64,000 nt of DNA from Candidatus Thiodiazotropha sp. (ex Epidulcina cf. delphinae) (GTDB lineage: Bacteria > Pseudomonadota > Gammaproteobacteria > Chromatiales > Chromatiaceae). The stretch covers positions 62,001 to 126,000 of the forward strand of contig JAHXHS010000007.1 of NCBI GenBank assembly GCA_025656455.1, given 5' to 3'. The translations under genes were made by a program, and so were the position numbers. Below the pieces are notes generated by a model, which made no database searches, was not told where the DNA came from, and saw nothing but the letters and a program-made list of their open reading frames with translations. This document shows positions 45,942-54,289 of this stretch, in pieces (the stretch's first letter is position 1; each line of letters begins with the position of its first letter).

Positions 45942-46736
45942 ATGCAAAGGTATCCGAAAATCGTACGCCGTAACGGCAAGCGCTATTTTTTCAGGTTTTC
46001 CCTGGTTCAGCGAATGCAACACATTATCCTGTTCACTACCGTGATAACGCTGGCGCTGACTGGATTTCCGCTACGTTATTACAATCAGCCATGGGCAAAG
46101 CCGCTCTATGAATTTTTCGGCGGGATAGATATAGCGCCCTGGATTCATCGCATCACCGGACTGATTTTACTCGCGCTTTTTCTGTTCCACACAGGTTATT
46201 GGATCTATCTTTTTTTCAAAAACCGCGTAGGCCGTCTGATTCGTGAAAAGGCCTTGACGGTGGGAAATGTCATAAAAGAGTTCTTTTCCATGGAGATGAT
46301 TCCTAACAAGAAAGACTTCTATGATTTGATCGATATGTTCAAATATTTACTCTTTTTCAGCAGCCGACGCCCCCATTATGATCGTATTTCATGGAAGGAG
46401 AAGTTTGACTATTTTGCTCCCTACTGGGGCATACCCATCCTTGGTCCCGCGGGCGTTGCACTTTGGTTCCGTGATGAGATCACCCAGTATGTACCCGGCA
46501 TCGCTTTGAATGCATTCTACATAATGCATACGGATGAGGCCTTGCTGGCCGCAATTTTTCTTTTCTTCGTGCATTGGTACAACGTTCACTACTCTCCGGA
46601 GAAATTTCCCATGGCGACTGTCTTCCTCACTGGATATCTGAGTGAGGAAGAGATGATTCATGAGCATTACGATGAATACGAACGCATCATGAAAGAAGAA
46701 GGCCTTGAGTTGGAAATCATTTCTCAGAATCACTGA
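45942..46736 (+). CDS. Cassette B: membrane cytochrome b subunit
   Basis: A 264-residue four-helix cytochrome b paralogous to those at 41286 and 48901. Haem-ligand histidines: QRMQHIIL, WIHRITG, LFHTGYW, MHTDEALL and FVHWYNVH. The C-terminal block HWYNVHYSPEKFPMATVFL followed by GYLSEEEMIHEHYDEY (split) is conserved. ATG 45942 follows AGAGG; the TTG at 45936 is too close to it. The gene starts 11 bp after the cassette B octahaem stop. Inferred role: quinol dehydrogenase membrane subunit. Confidence 0.86.
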   Translation: MQRYPKIVRRNGKRYFFRFSLVQRMQHIILFTTVITLALTGFPLRYYNQPWAKPLYEFFGGIDIAPWIHRITGLILLALFLFHTGYWIYLFFKNRVGRLIREKALTVGNVIKEFFSMEMIPNKKDFYDLIDMFKYLLFFSSRRPHYDRISWKEKFDYFAPYWGIPILGPAGVALWFRDEITQYVPGIALNAFYIMHTDEALLAAIFLFFVHWYNVHYSPEKFPMATVFLTGYLSEEEMIHEHYDEYERIMKEEGLELEIISQNH

Positions 46737-46752
46737 GTTCTGGAGCAGATAC

Positions 46753-47655
46753 ATGCTTGACGCACTGAAAGCAATAATTCGAACACTCTATATTATCGCC
46801 CTGATGGGGTTTACTTTGTGGTATGGGTATTTTCTCTATCCGGTTATCTTCGGTACGACCGAGGTTGAGACGGAAGAGGATTTTGCCAGCCAGGAAATCG
46901 AAGCGTTTTTCGGTGAGGGAACCACTGAGGAGGAGAAGGAGTTTATGAAATCCCTCAAACAGCAACAGCGGATTTCAACGACTGATCTTGGTTACATGGT
47001 GATTGAGGAGCAGTACGTCAAAGGGCATTTCCATCATGTGGGCATGAAAGTTGAAACCGACGACAACAGTATTTGCACCCGATGTCACGGCGCGGTGCCG
47101 CACGATAAGGCAAAAACCATTCGCGCATTTCTGAATATGCATGCGTTTTACATGGCCTGTGAAACCTGTCACGTGCGACCTGAAGATGATGAACAAGAGT
47201 GGGAATTTCGCTGGTATGACAAGGCAACCGGTAAGGTTGTGGCCAACCCTCCCGGATTGAACACCCTGGATGAGTCTATGTACGGCAATTACTCGGCGAA
47301 AATTTCACCGGGTGGCATCAAGCAGGATGGATCATTCAAGTTTATCAATGGCCCCAAGGAACTTGCCTTCGTTGAGCGTTACTTAAAAGAAGAGGGTCGC
47401 TTGGACGATACGCAGAAATCTAAAATGAAGAAAGTGATCCATAGAAATGTCAATGAGGACCCGCTGATCTGCGATGGCTGTCATACAATATCCGATGAAC
47501 CCTACCTCCCGTTCACTTTGCTTGGATACCCGCAGCGTCGTCTGCATGAGCTTACGAGCACGGAAGTGGTCGGCATGATCAACAAGTATCAAGAGTTTTA
47601 TATTCCGAACTTGTTGAGGGGAGGCGGTGTGGACAAAGACGTTGAAACCGAATAG
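46753..47655 (+). CDS. Cassette B: membrane-anchored triheme cytochrome
   Basis: A 300-residue protein with one N-terminal membrane helix (about 8-30) and three CXXCH motifs: CTRCH, CETCH and CDGCH. The block CTRCHGAVPHDKAKTIRAFL followed by NMHAFYMACETCH, and the ending EPYLPFTLLGYPQRRLHELT, are closely shared with cassette C (49620). ATG 46753 follows GGAG at 7 bp and lies 16 bp after the cytochrome b stop; the longer frame overlapping that gene is not used. Confidence 0.86.
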   Translation: MLDALKAIIRTLYIIALMGFTLWYGYFLYPVIFGTTEVETEEDFASQEIEAFFGEGTTEEEKEFMKSLKQQQRISTTDLGYMVIEEQYVKGHFHHVGMKVETDDNSICTRCHGAVPHDKAKTIRAFLNMHAFYMACETCHVRPEDDEQEWEFRWYDKATGKVVANPPGLNTLDESMYGNYSAKISPGGIKQDGSFKFINGPKELAFVERYLKEEGRLDDTQKSKMKKVIHRNVNEDPLICDGCHTISDEPYLPFTLLGYPQRRLHELTSTEVVGMINKYQEFYIPNLLRGGGVDKDVETE

Positions 47656-47722
47656 AGCAAGAGAGCCGTTCTCGGAGCATTGCCGCCTAGGATTTATTAA
47701 TCTATTAACCAGGTACAAGCGA

Positions 47723-48904
47723 ATGGAATTGATCATATTCCGTGGCGTACGAAACATAGTCGATATAGCACCGCCATCAGATGTTTGCCTGCGAAACAAT
47801 CGACCTGACGTTTGTGCGCCCTACTTGCTGGGTGTGCTTATATTCATGTTTTTATTGGTTTTTTTGTTGCCTGCGGCATCCGTGGCGAGCGATGATGAGA
47901 ATTGCCTGATGTGCCACAAGATGCCTGGGCTCGGTAGATATGCCAAGGGCGAAAACCAGAATGCGGTAAAGCGGATTCTCTATGTCAATGAGGAACTGTT
48001 CAAGGCCTCGTACCATGGTAGATTGCGATGCAAAAGCTGTCATCAGGGTGTGGATGAGATTCCTCACACAGATGCGGAAAAGGTCGATTGCGCAAGCGAC
48101 TGCCATATTCAGGATCCGTCCAGTAATAGTGAGTTTAGCCATCGCGCCATTGTCCATGATTTGTCCATGAGCGCCCATGGCGCGAAGCAGGTAAAAAATG
48201 GTCAGGTCGAAGATCTGCCGAATTGTAAATATTGCCACTCCAACAAGCCCTATCAGCGGAGTGACACCGATCACCAGGAATCGATGAAATTCCTGAATAT
48301 CTGTTTGCAGTGTCACGAGTCGAAGGAGTGGGCGGAGCGTTTTTTCAAGCATATCAACTACCGGGCGTCGACTCGGCGATCTTCAAAGCAGGTTGTCGAA
48401 CTATGCGGTCAGTGCCATGCGGACCGGGTGATGATGGATAATCACGACCTGGACGTGGTGGTAGGCTTCAACGACACCTTTCATGGCAAGGCCATCCGGT
48501 ATGGCGACGCCGAGGTGGCGAACTGCCTGAACTGCCATGCGCCCTATCAATCGGGATTCTCACCTCACAGCATTCTATCGCAACGGCAGTCGACTTCACC
48601 TGTTTCAAACGAGAACAAAATCGAGACATGCCGTCAATCGGGATGTCACACGGAGGCCAAGGAAGAGTTCGCGACAAGCGGTAAGATTCACCCCTCTTCA
48701 TTCACGACCGTGCAAATGATGAGCCGAAATACGCTAAACCGGCCTGGGGAGGCGGACCCTGACTCGGAATTCCAAGAGTGGGTGTTACATATGATTTCCC
48801 TATTTTACAAAACCTTGATCATCGTTGTGGTTGGCGGGCTTGCGCTTCACCAAATACTCGATCTACTCGCTATACGGCGCGAGAGAAAGTTACGGGAGGG
48901 ATGA
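47723..48904 (+). CDS. Cassette C: octahaem cytochrome with C-terminal membrane anchor
   Basis: About 393 residues. Signal helix near 34-56 (LLGVLIFMFLLVFLLPAAS), then CLMCH, CKSCH, CX3CH (CASDCH), CKYCH, CLQCH, CGQCH, CLNCH and CX4CH (CRQSGCH), then a C-terminal membrane helix (SLFYKTLIIVVVGGLALHQ). The start is uncertain: the frame opens at 47627 in the preceding gene and ATG 47723 has no clear ribosome-binding site. It overlaps the next gene by 4 bp (ATGA). Same inferred role as its cassette A and B paralogues. Confidence 0.82.
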   Translation: MELIIFRGVRNIVDIAPPSDVCLRNNRPDVCAPYLLGVLIFMFLLVFLLPAASVASDDENCLMCHKMPGLGRYAKGENQNAVKRILYVNEELFKASYHGRLRCKSCHQGVDEIPHTDAEKVDCASDCHIQDPSSNSEFSHRAIVHDLSMSAHGAKQVKNGQVEDLPNCKYCHSNKPYQRSDTDHQESMKFLNICLQCHESKEWAERFFKHINYRASTRRSSKQVVELCGQCHADRVMMDNHDLDVVVGFNDTFHGKAIRYGDAEVANCLNCHAPYQSGFSPHSILSQRQSTSPVSNENKIETCRQSGCHTEAKEEFATSGKIHPSSFTTVQMMSRNTLNRPGEADPDSEFQEWVLHMISLFYKTLIIVVVGGLALHQILDLLAIRRERKLREG

Positions 48905-49590
48905 TGAATACTAACGACATGAGTGAAAAAAGAAAATTTGTCAGACTCACAAAAAGTCAGCGGATACAGCATGCCATTCTATTTACCTCTACCGGACTGC
49001 TTATCCTGACGGGTTTCATGCTGCAGGGAGAGCAATGGGTCATAGAGATGTTCGGTTCAGCCGGGGATACCATTTTCTGGTGGCGAAGCCTAATCCACCG
49101 CATAGCAGGGGTCGCGGTAACGATTATCTGTCTATACCATATCCTCTATGTGACCTTTACCAAAGAGGGAAGGTCCTGGCTTAAGGATATGTTTCCGCGA
49201 TGGAGGGATTTAATCGATGTCTTCCAGAACGTGGGATATATGCTCGGTCTGAGGAAGGCAAGACCCAAAATGGATCGTTTCACTTATTTGGAGAAGCTTG
49301 AATATTTTTCCGTCTGGTTCGGTATGTTTATCGTGATCACGACCGGCATAATGATGTGGACCGAGTATTTATGGCCGAAATTCTATCTTGATGTGGCAGA
49401 TGCCTTTCATCTGGGAGAAGCGACGCTCGCCGCCCTTGCCATTATTGTGGGGCATATCTTCGCCGTGCACTACAATCCACACGTCTATCCGATGAATCGC
49501 GCCTTCATCGATGGGTATATCAAGGAGGATATGATGAAGGAAGAGCACCCGCTATGGTATGAAAGGGAAACCGCAAAAAATGAGCAATGA
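48901..49590 (+). CDS. Cassette C: membrane cytochrome b subunit
   Basis: A 229-residue four-helix cytochrome b. Ligand histidines: QRIQHAILF, LIHRIAG, CLYHILY and GHIFAVHYNPHVYPM. Compared with cassettes A and B the third and fourth helices are shorter and the HEAL/DEALL block reads GEATLAAL, so a histidine there is missing; haem number or geometry may differ. ATG 48901 overlaps the previous stop (ATGA); ATG 48904 is equally possible. Co-translated with its octahaem partner. Confidence 0.84.
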   Translation: MMNTNDMSEKRKFVRLTKSQRIQHAILFTSTGLLILTGFMLQGEQWVIEMFGSAGDTIFWWRSLIHRIAGVAVTIICLYHILYVTFTKEGRSWLKDMFPRWRDLIDVFQNVGYMLGLRKARPKMDRFTYLEKLEYFSVWFGMFIVITTGIMMWTEYLWPKFYLDVADAFHLGEATLAALAIIVGHIFAVHYNPHVYPMNRAFIDGYIKEDMMKEEHPLWYERETAKNEQ

Positions 49591-49619
49591 CATGTTTAGT
49601 CCGAATAAGGAGATAGGCA

Positions 49620-50405
49620 ATGGCGCATGAAGGCAACCAAACCTCTCCAATCAAGATGCTATTTACGGACCTGGGTATGGGAATTGTATTTCTTCTGCTG
49701 TTCGGCTTCGCTCTATGGCTGATTTGGATAACTTTTTTTCGTGAACACTATGATACGGGAATCATTGAAAATGAGAAGTTAAGCGCCATGGAGCATATAA
49801 CCGACGCTGGAATGAACAAACAGGATCATTTTCACAACCTTGACGAGGCCGTGCTCAAAATAGCCAAATCTCCGTCAGTGTGTCTGAAATGCCATGGCAG
49901 TTACCCACATTCAAAATCCAAGGAGATTCGGGCCTTTCTCAATGCCCATGTCTATTTCATGGCCTGCGAGGTCTGTCACCTCGAGGCCAAAAAGCGAACC
50001 CAAGTGACATTTGAGTGGCTGGATGACGTAACCGGCGATGTGGTGAATGTCTATCCGACGAAAATGAGCGCGAAAATCGTCCCTATCGAGACGGTCGGCG
50101 GGGTGACCAAGCGGCTAGACGAGTCGGGAGACAGTGAATTCGTAGAAGAATATTTGAGGCTTCGAGATACATTCGATGCAGATCAGGAGGCAGCAGCGAA
50201 ATTCAGGACACATAGAAACGTGGCGGATACACCGATATTCTGCGATGATTGCCATACCTTGGAGAAGGAGCCTTATCTGCCCTATACCGAACTGAGCTAT
50301 TCTCAGCAGAGGATCTCCGAGATTGCGGGAACCGAAGTTGTCGGGATGATAAAAAAATACGAGAATTTCTATTTGCCGAATCTGTCCCGCGGCAGACATC
50401 GCTAG
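49620..50405 (+). CDS. Cassette C: membrane-anchored triheme cytochrome
   Basis: A 261-residue protein with one N-terminal membrane helix (about 17-40) and three CXXCH motifs: CLKCH, CEVCH and CDDCH. The block CHGSYPHSKSKEIRAFL then NAHVYFMACEVCH, and the ending EPYLPYTELSYSQQRISEIA, match cassette B closely. It follows the cytochrome b stop by 29 bp. It is the last gene of the cassette series; a 350-bp gap with a predicted RNA fold follows. Confidence 0.86.
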   Translation: MAHEGNQTSPIKMLFTDLGMGIVFLLLFGFALWLIWITFFREHYDTGIIENEKLSAMEHITDAGMNKQDHFHNLDEAVLKIAKSPSVCLKCHGSYPHSKSKEIRAFLNAHVYFMACEVCHLEAKKRTQVTFEWLDDVTGDVVNVYPTKMSAKIVPIETVGGVTKRLDESGDSEFVEEYLRLRDTFDADQEAAAKFRTHRNVADTPIFCDDCHTLEKEPYLPYTELSYSQQRISEIAGTEVVGMIKKYENFYLPNLSRGRHR

Positions 50406-50447
50406 TGTACCTCGTCATAGATACTGTAACATTCAGCGGGCCAGGAA

Positions 50448-50510
50448 GGCGTTAGCCGCAAGACATGCCTCGCCGGGAATGGCCCAGCCCCTGCCAAGAG
50501 GCATAACGCC
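50448..50510 (+). promoter_or_regulatory. Bulged hairpin, RNA fold or factor-dependent terminator
   Basis: GGCGTTA (50448-50454) and TGCCTC (50466-50471) together pair with the continuous GAGGCATAACGCC (50498-50510), leaving an 11-nt bulge and a 26-nt GC-rich apical loop. There is no T run, so it is not a standard intrinsic terminator. Confidence 0.4.
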
Positions 50511-50629
50511 GTGGATGACCCCTTCCTGTTTCGAAGCTAAGTTGGTTAAATTTCATCATGTTACCCATTCATCCGGTCCGCCTGGTGAGAAATGCAGGCT
50601 AGCTCTCGGGCGTCGTCACCTGTAATAAA

Positions 50630-50644
50630 TACCCAGAATGGGTA
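50630..50644. promoter_or_regulatory. Palindromic operator candidate
   Basis: TACCCAGAATGGGTA, a 5-bp inverted repeat with a 5-bp spacer, lies upstream of the third propeller gene. It does not match FNR or CRP. The binding factor is unknown. Confidence 0.3.
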
Positions 50645-50755
50645 TACTTATCGATCAATATTCGGGCTGGTTTCGAGGCAGTCGATTCCATGTCATGGTA
50701 TGACGATAATTAAGAGAGTCAAATCTGCAAAATTTCCGCGACTGCGGATAAGTAG

Positions 50756-51691
50756 GTGACTAAACAAATGATACTAGTGCTTCTCATGCTTTTCCTGTCC
50801 ACACCGCTCCTGGCAGCCGAGATGAAAGCCTCTCTCGTCGAGTACCGGAAGGTCATGGATCTGACCGGCACTGCAGAGAGTGAAATGGTCATGCCGACGG
50901 ATGTCGCCATCGGAAAGGGACAGCGAGTCTATGTCGTGGATAGCGGTAATCACAGGGTGCTGGCATACGCGGCGGATGGATCTTTTCTATTCGCTTTTGG
51001 ATCGAAGGGCAGTGGCGCCGGACAACTTGATTCACCGGTCGGTATAGCGGCATCCCGGGATGGGCGGGTGCTTGTCGCCGACCGAGGCAACCGCAGGGTC
51101 CAGATATTCGATTCGGACGGCGCCTTTCTGAAGACGATAACCACGATTTTGGGAGACGCTGAAGTCGTACCTGTCGACGTTGCGGTCGACCAGGCGGAGA
51201 AGCGAATATTCGTCAGCGGTTCGGCGCCCTATCACCGCCTTTTGATATTCGATAACAGCGGAAAGGCGATAGGGATTTGGGGGAAACCGGGAAACAACTT
51301 CGGCGAATTCCGTTATCCAGCCGCCCTGGCCGTGAGCAAGGATGATGAAACCTATATCGTGGATGTCTTCAATACCCGGGTACAAGTACTTAACGACAAA
51401 GGAGAGTATCTGGTAACTGTCGGATCTTGGGGGGTAACGCCAGGGCATCTGTTCCGCCCGAAGGGCGTTGCGATCGAGAATGACGATCAGATCCTGGTCA
51501 GCGACAGCTATCTCGGCGTGATCCAGATATACAACAGCGATACCCGGTTTCATGCAGTGCTTGGCACGAACGGGGAGATTGCACGCTTCGATACGCCAGC
51601 GGGAATGACCGTTGACAAGCGGGACAGGCTATATGTCGCCGAGATGTTGGCCAACAAAGTCAGTGTTTTCCAACCGGTGCAAGCGCAATAA
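50756..51691 (+). CDS. NHL-repeat beta-propeller protein, exported
   Basis: A 311-residue protein with a signal peptide (MILVLLMLFLSTPLLAA) but no lipobox cysteine, unlike the propellers at 32852 and 36197, so it is probably periplasmic or secreted. Six NHL blades fill residues 40-305 (PTDVAIGKGQRVYVVDSGNH, PVGIAASRDGRVLVADRGN, PAALAVSKDDETYIVDVFN, PKGVAIENDDQILVSDSYL, PAGMTVDKRDRLYVAEMLA). GTG 50756 or ATG 50768 may start it. The 20-haem cytochrome gene begins 4 bp after its stop, so the two are coupled and probably interact. Confidence 0.85.
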   Translation: MTKQMILVLLMLFLSTPLLAAEMKASLVEYRKVMDLTGTAESEMVMPTDVAIGKGQRVYVVDSGNHRVLAYAADGSFLFAFGSKGSGAGQLDSPVGIAASRDGRVLVADRGNRRVQIFDSDGAFLKTITTILGDAEVVPVDVAVDQAEKRIFVSGSAPYHRLLIFDNSGKAIGIWGKPGNNFGEFRYPAALAVSKDDETYIVDVFNTRVQVLNDKGEYLVTVGSWGVTPGHLFRPKGVAIENDDQILVSDSYLGVIQIYNSDTRFHAVLGTNGEIARFDTPAGMTVDKRDRLYVAEMLANKVSVFQPVQAQ

Positions 51692-51695
51692 CGGT

Positions 51696-54272
51696 ATGGT
51701 CATTCAGTCACACCCCGATTCCATCGATGTCCGTGCTGCTCCCTGGCCGGCATTGCTGCTCCTGGCGCTGCTTTTTTCTTTCATGCCTATCGAGTCGGAT
51801 GCCGCCCGTGACGTTGCCGAGAAGCGTGAGTGTGCAACTTGCCACATTGCTTGGATGGCGGATTTCAAGCGTGAGGATGTGTTTACCCTGATTCCGAATG
51901 ATCCGAGACCCATGCAGAAAACCGGCCGACAGGATGTGGTGAGCATCGAACGGATGTGCTTTTCCTGCCACGACGGTTTTGCGCTGGATTCGCGTTTTCT
52001 GTGGCAGGGCGGGCACAGTCATCCCGTGGGCGTACAGCCTTCCGACAAGGTGCGTATCCCGACCGAGGACGGAAAGAACATATTTCCACTCAACGACGCC
52101 GGCAATGTCTATTGTGGTACATGCCATAGCGCGCACGGTATCGAGTGGGGCGATCAGTTGTCGCCGGTCTTCTTGAGAGCGGAGAATGTCGACTCATCCC
52201 TGTGTGTCATGTGTCACACGGATCGTGAGGGTGAAACGGATGGCCATCAGAACCATCCCTTGCAGAAAGATGTGCCGAAGGAGGCGAAGGGCTTGCTGAA
52301 GGCAGGCTCAAAGTTCAGCCAAGAGAATAAGGTGATATGTCAAAGCTGCCACAGGGTGCATGCTGCCGAAGAGAAAAAATTACTGGTTAAGAAAAACGAC
52401 CGGTCGCAATTATGCGCAACCTGTCATACGGATAAGTCGGCGGATAGCGCAAAAAAGAAAAGCAAGCATTTTACCCATCCGGTCGGTAAGGCGCCGAAAT
52501 TCGCCTCGGTGCCCAAACGATTCGCCAAGGCCGGTTCGAAATTCGGTCCGAACGAAGAGGTTATCTGTGAAACATGCCATCGCGTGCATCATGCGGCCTC
52601 CGACAAGCTGGTGGTGCTTGACCGGGATAATCTTAAGGATGGCATCTGTGTCACCTGCCACGAAAATAAGCGTGGCATTCTGACCAATGGCCACAACATG
52701 TTCAAGGTGCGACAAAAGGAGATGGCCGATGCGGAGATATCCGCGATTCTCGGCCCCTGCGGCGCCTGCCATAACATCCATGGCGGGCAGGGGCCGAAAA
52801 TGTGGGCGAGAGCGTTTGATAAGAAGGGTGACCGGACAGCTGGATTGTGCCTGAGCTGCCACGAGAAGAACCACTTTGCTGAAGAGTTTACCGTCGGAGA
52901 GTACAGCCACCCTGTGGGAGCGGCGCTGCCAAAGGGAGTAAAGAAGCCTAAGCAACTTCCATTGTTCACCGCCGCGGGCGAGAGCACCACCTCGACGAAG
53001 CGCGGGCTCGTATCATGCCCGACTTGTCATGACGTTCACGGCTCGGCCTCGAGGAAGGGCGGATCCTCACCAGGGAAAGCGGGTCGGAAGAGTAAAGGCA
53101 AGTACTTGCGCATTGGCGAGCAGGACCGGCTTGTGCTTTGCAAGGCCTGCCATCAGGATAAATGGTCGATCATCAATACCAAACACGATATGGCAAAGCG
53201 CAAGGATGGCGCAAACGCTAACTCCACCTCTTTGGGTGTCTGCGGTAATTGCCATGTCGTGCATAACGGCTTGGGGCCTCGTATCTGGGCGCGGGACGAC
53301 ATTTCGAAGCAGACGGACCCCACTACGCTATGTAAAAGTTGCCATGCAGAGGGTGCGATGGCGGAGGATAAGACGGTAGGCGAACACTCTCACCCGATCG
53401 GCGTCCCCATCGAGGATGCGGGTATCCAGGTGACAAAGCGCGGATGGGTCACGCAAGAGGGGGGCAAGACGAAAAAGGCGCCGGCCTCACTGCCATTGTA
53501 TGACGCCAAGGGCAGAAAACAGAAGGGGAGTGGTCTTGTCGGCTGTGGGTCATGCCACGATCCTCATCGTTGGGATTCCGCCAGTGCTAAGAACTCTCCT
53601 CACCCTGAGAGCATAGAGGAAGAGGGGGATGCGCGAAACAGCTTCTTACGTGTCAAGGCATCCCCGGATGGCCAGCTCTGCGCGACCTGTCACAGGTCAA
53701 AAGCGACCATTCGCGCGACAGATCACGATATGGCGGTAACCGCGCCGGAGACCAACAACGTCCTACACGCCACCCCTGAACAAACAGGTGTCTGCGGTCA
53801 ATGTCATGCGGTTCACAATGCGGCTCAGGATCTGGTGCTCTGGGCTCGCCTGCCGGGACCGGGTGGGGATGCCGCCGAAATGTTATGCCGAAGTTGTCAT
53901 ATACAAGGCGAGGTCGCTGAAGCAAAAGCGCCGAAGCAGGCGCATCATCCGAATTACGTCAAAGCCTGGGCCAGCGAGCTGCGCGAGAGCGATGATCAAA
54001 AGGGCGAGGAGATCCCGGTTTTCTCGTATAGCGGGCGTCACGCGGATATCGGCTATATCAGCTGCCCCTCATGCCACAATGCTCACCGGTGGCGCGCCAG
54101 CGAGGCAAAGGAAGGCAGTGGGAAGAACGAGGAAGGCGATGTTCTCAGCAGTTTTCTGAGAGTGCCGACGACAGAGGGGTTCCTTTGCGCGGACTGCCAC
54201 GGTCTCGATGCGATATTCCGTTATAAGTATTTCCATGGCGCGAAGATCGATACGGCAGCGCCGAATAAATAA
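51696..54272 (+). CDS. Icosahaem (20-haem) c-type cytochrome
   Basis: An 858-residue exported protein with signal peptide 1-36 and twenty CXXCH motifs from CATCH (about residue 46) to CADCH near the C terminus. The haem sites are laid out in repeated units: a CxxCH-D/R-x-H site (CPTCHDVHG, CGSCHDPHR, CPSCHNAHR), a CxxCH followed by an HDM or HNM element, a CGxCHxVHN site before a WAR motif, and a CxSCH site before a VGEHSHPIG-like segment. Three near-complete units plus partial ones at both ends are seen. No membrane anchor or lipobox. ATG 51696 lies 4 bp after the propeller stop. Probably the terminal, extracellular electron carrier of the locus. Confidence 0.88.
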   Translation: MVIQSHPDSIDVRAAPWPALLLLALLFSFMPIESDAARDVAEKRECATCHIAWMADFKREDVFTLIPNDPRPMQKTGRQDVVSIERMCFSCHDGFALDSRFLWQGGHSHPVGVQPSDKVRIPTEDGKNIFPLNDAGNVYCGTCHSAHGIEWGDQLSPVFLRAENVDSSLCVMCHTDREGETDGHQNHPLQKDVPKEAKGLLKAGSKFSQENKVICQSCHRVHAAEEKKLLVKKNDRSQLCATCHTDKSADSAKKKSKHFTHPVGKAPKFASVPKRFAKAGSKFGPNEEVICETCHRVHHAASDKLVVLDRDNLKDGICVTCHENKRGILTNGHNMFKVRQKEMADAEISAILGPCGACHNIHGGQGPKMWARAFDKKGDRTAGLCLSCHEKNHFAEEFTVGEYSHPVGAALPKGVKKPKQLPLFTAAGESTTSTKRGLVSCPTCHDVHGSASRKGGSSPGKAGRKSKGKYLRIGEQDRLVLCKACHQDKWSIINTKHDMAKRKDGANANSTSLGVCGNCHVVHNGLGPRIWARDDISKQTDPTTLCKSCHAEGAMAEDKTVGEHSHPIGVPIEDAGIQVTKRGWVTQEGGKTKKAPASLPLYDAKGRKQKGSGLVGCGSCHDPHRWDSASAKNSPHPESIEEEGDARNSFLRVKASPDGQLCATCHRSKATIRATDHDMAVTAPETNNVLHATPEQTGVCGQCHAVHNAAQDLVLWARLPGPGGDAAEMLCRSCHIQGEVAEAKAPKQAHHPNYVKAWASELRESDDQKGEEIPVFSYSGRHADIGYISCPSCHNAHRWRASEAKEGSGKNEEGDVLSSFLRVPTTEGFLCADCHGLDAIFRYKYFHGAKIDTAAPNK

Positions 54273-54289
54273 GGGGCGACGACTTTTTT

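Larger units (their letters stand above)
50406..50755. other. Intergenic region with structured segment and palindrome
   Basis: No gene is seen. A bulged 13-bp hairpin lies at 50448-50510 and the palindrome TACCCAGAATGGGTA at 50630-50644, about 110 bp before the next start codon. The gap probably ends the cassette transcript and carries the promoter of the propeller/20-haem pair. Confidence 0.5.
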
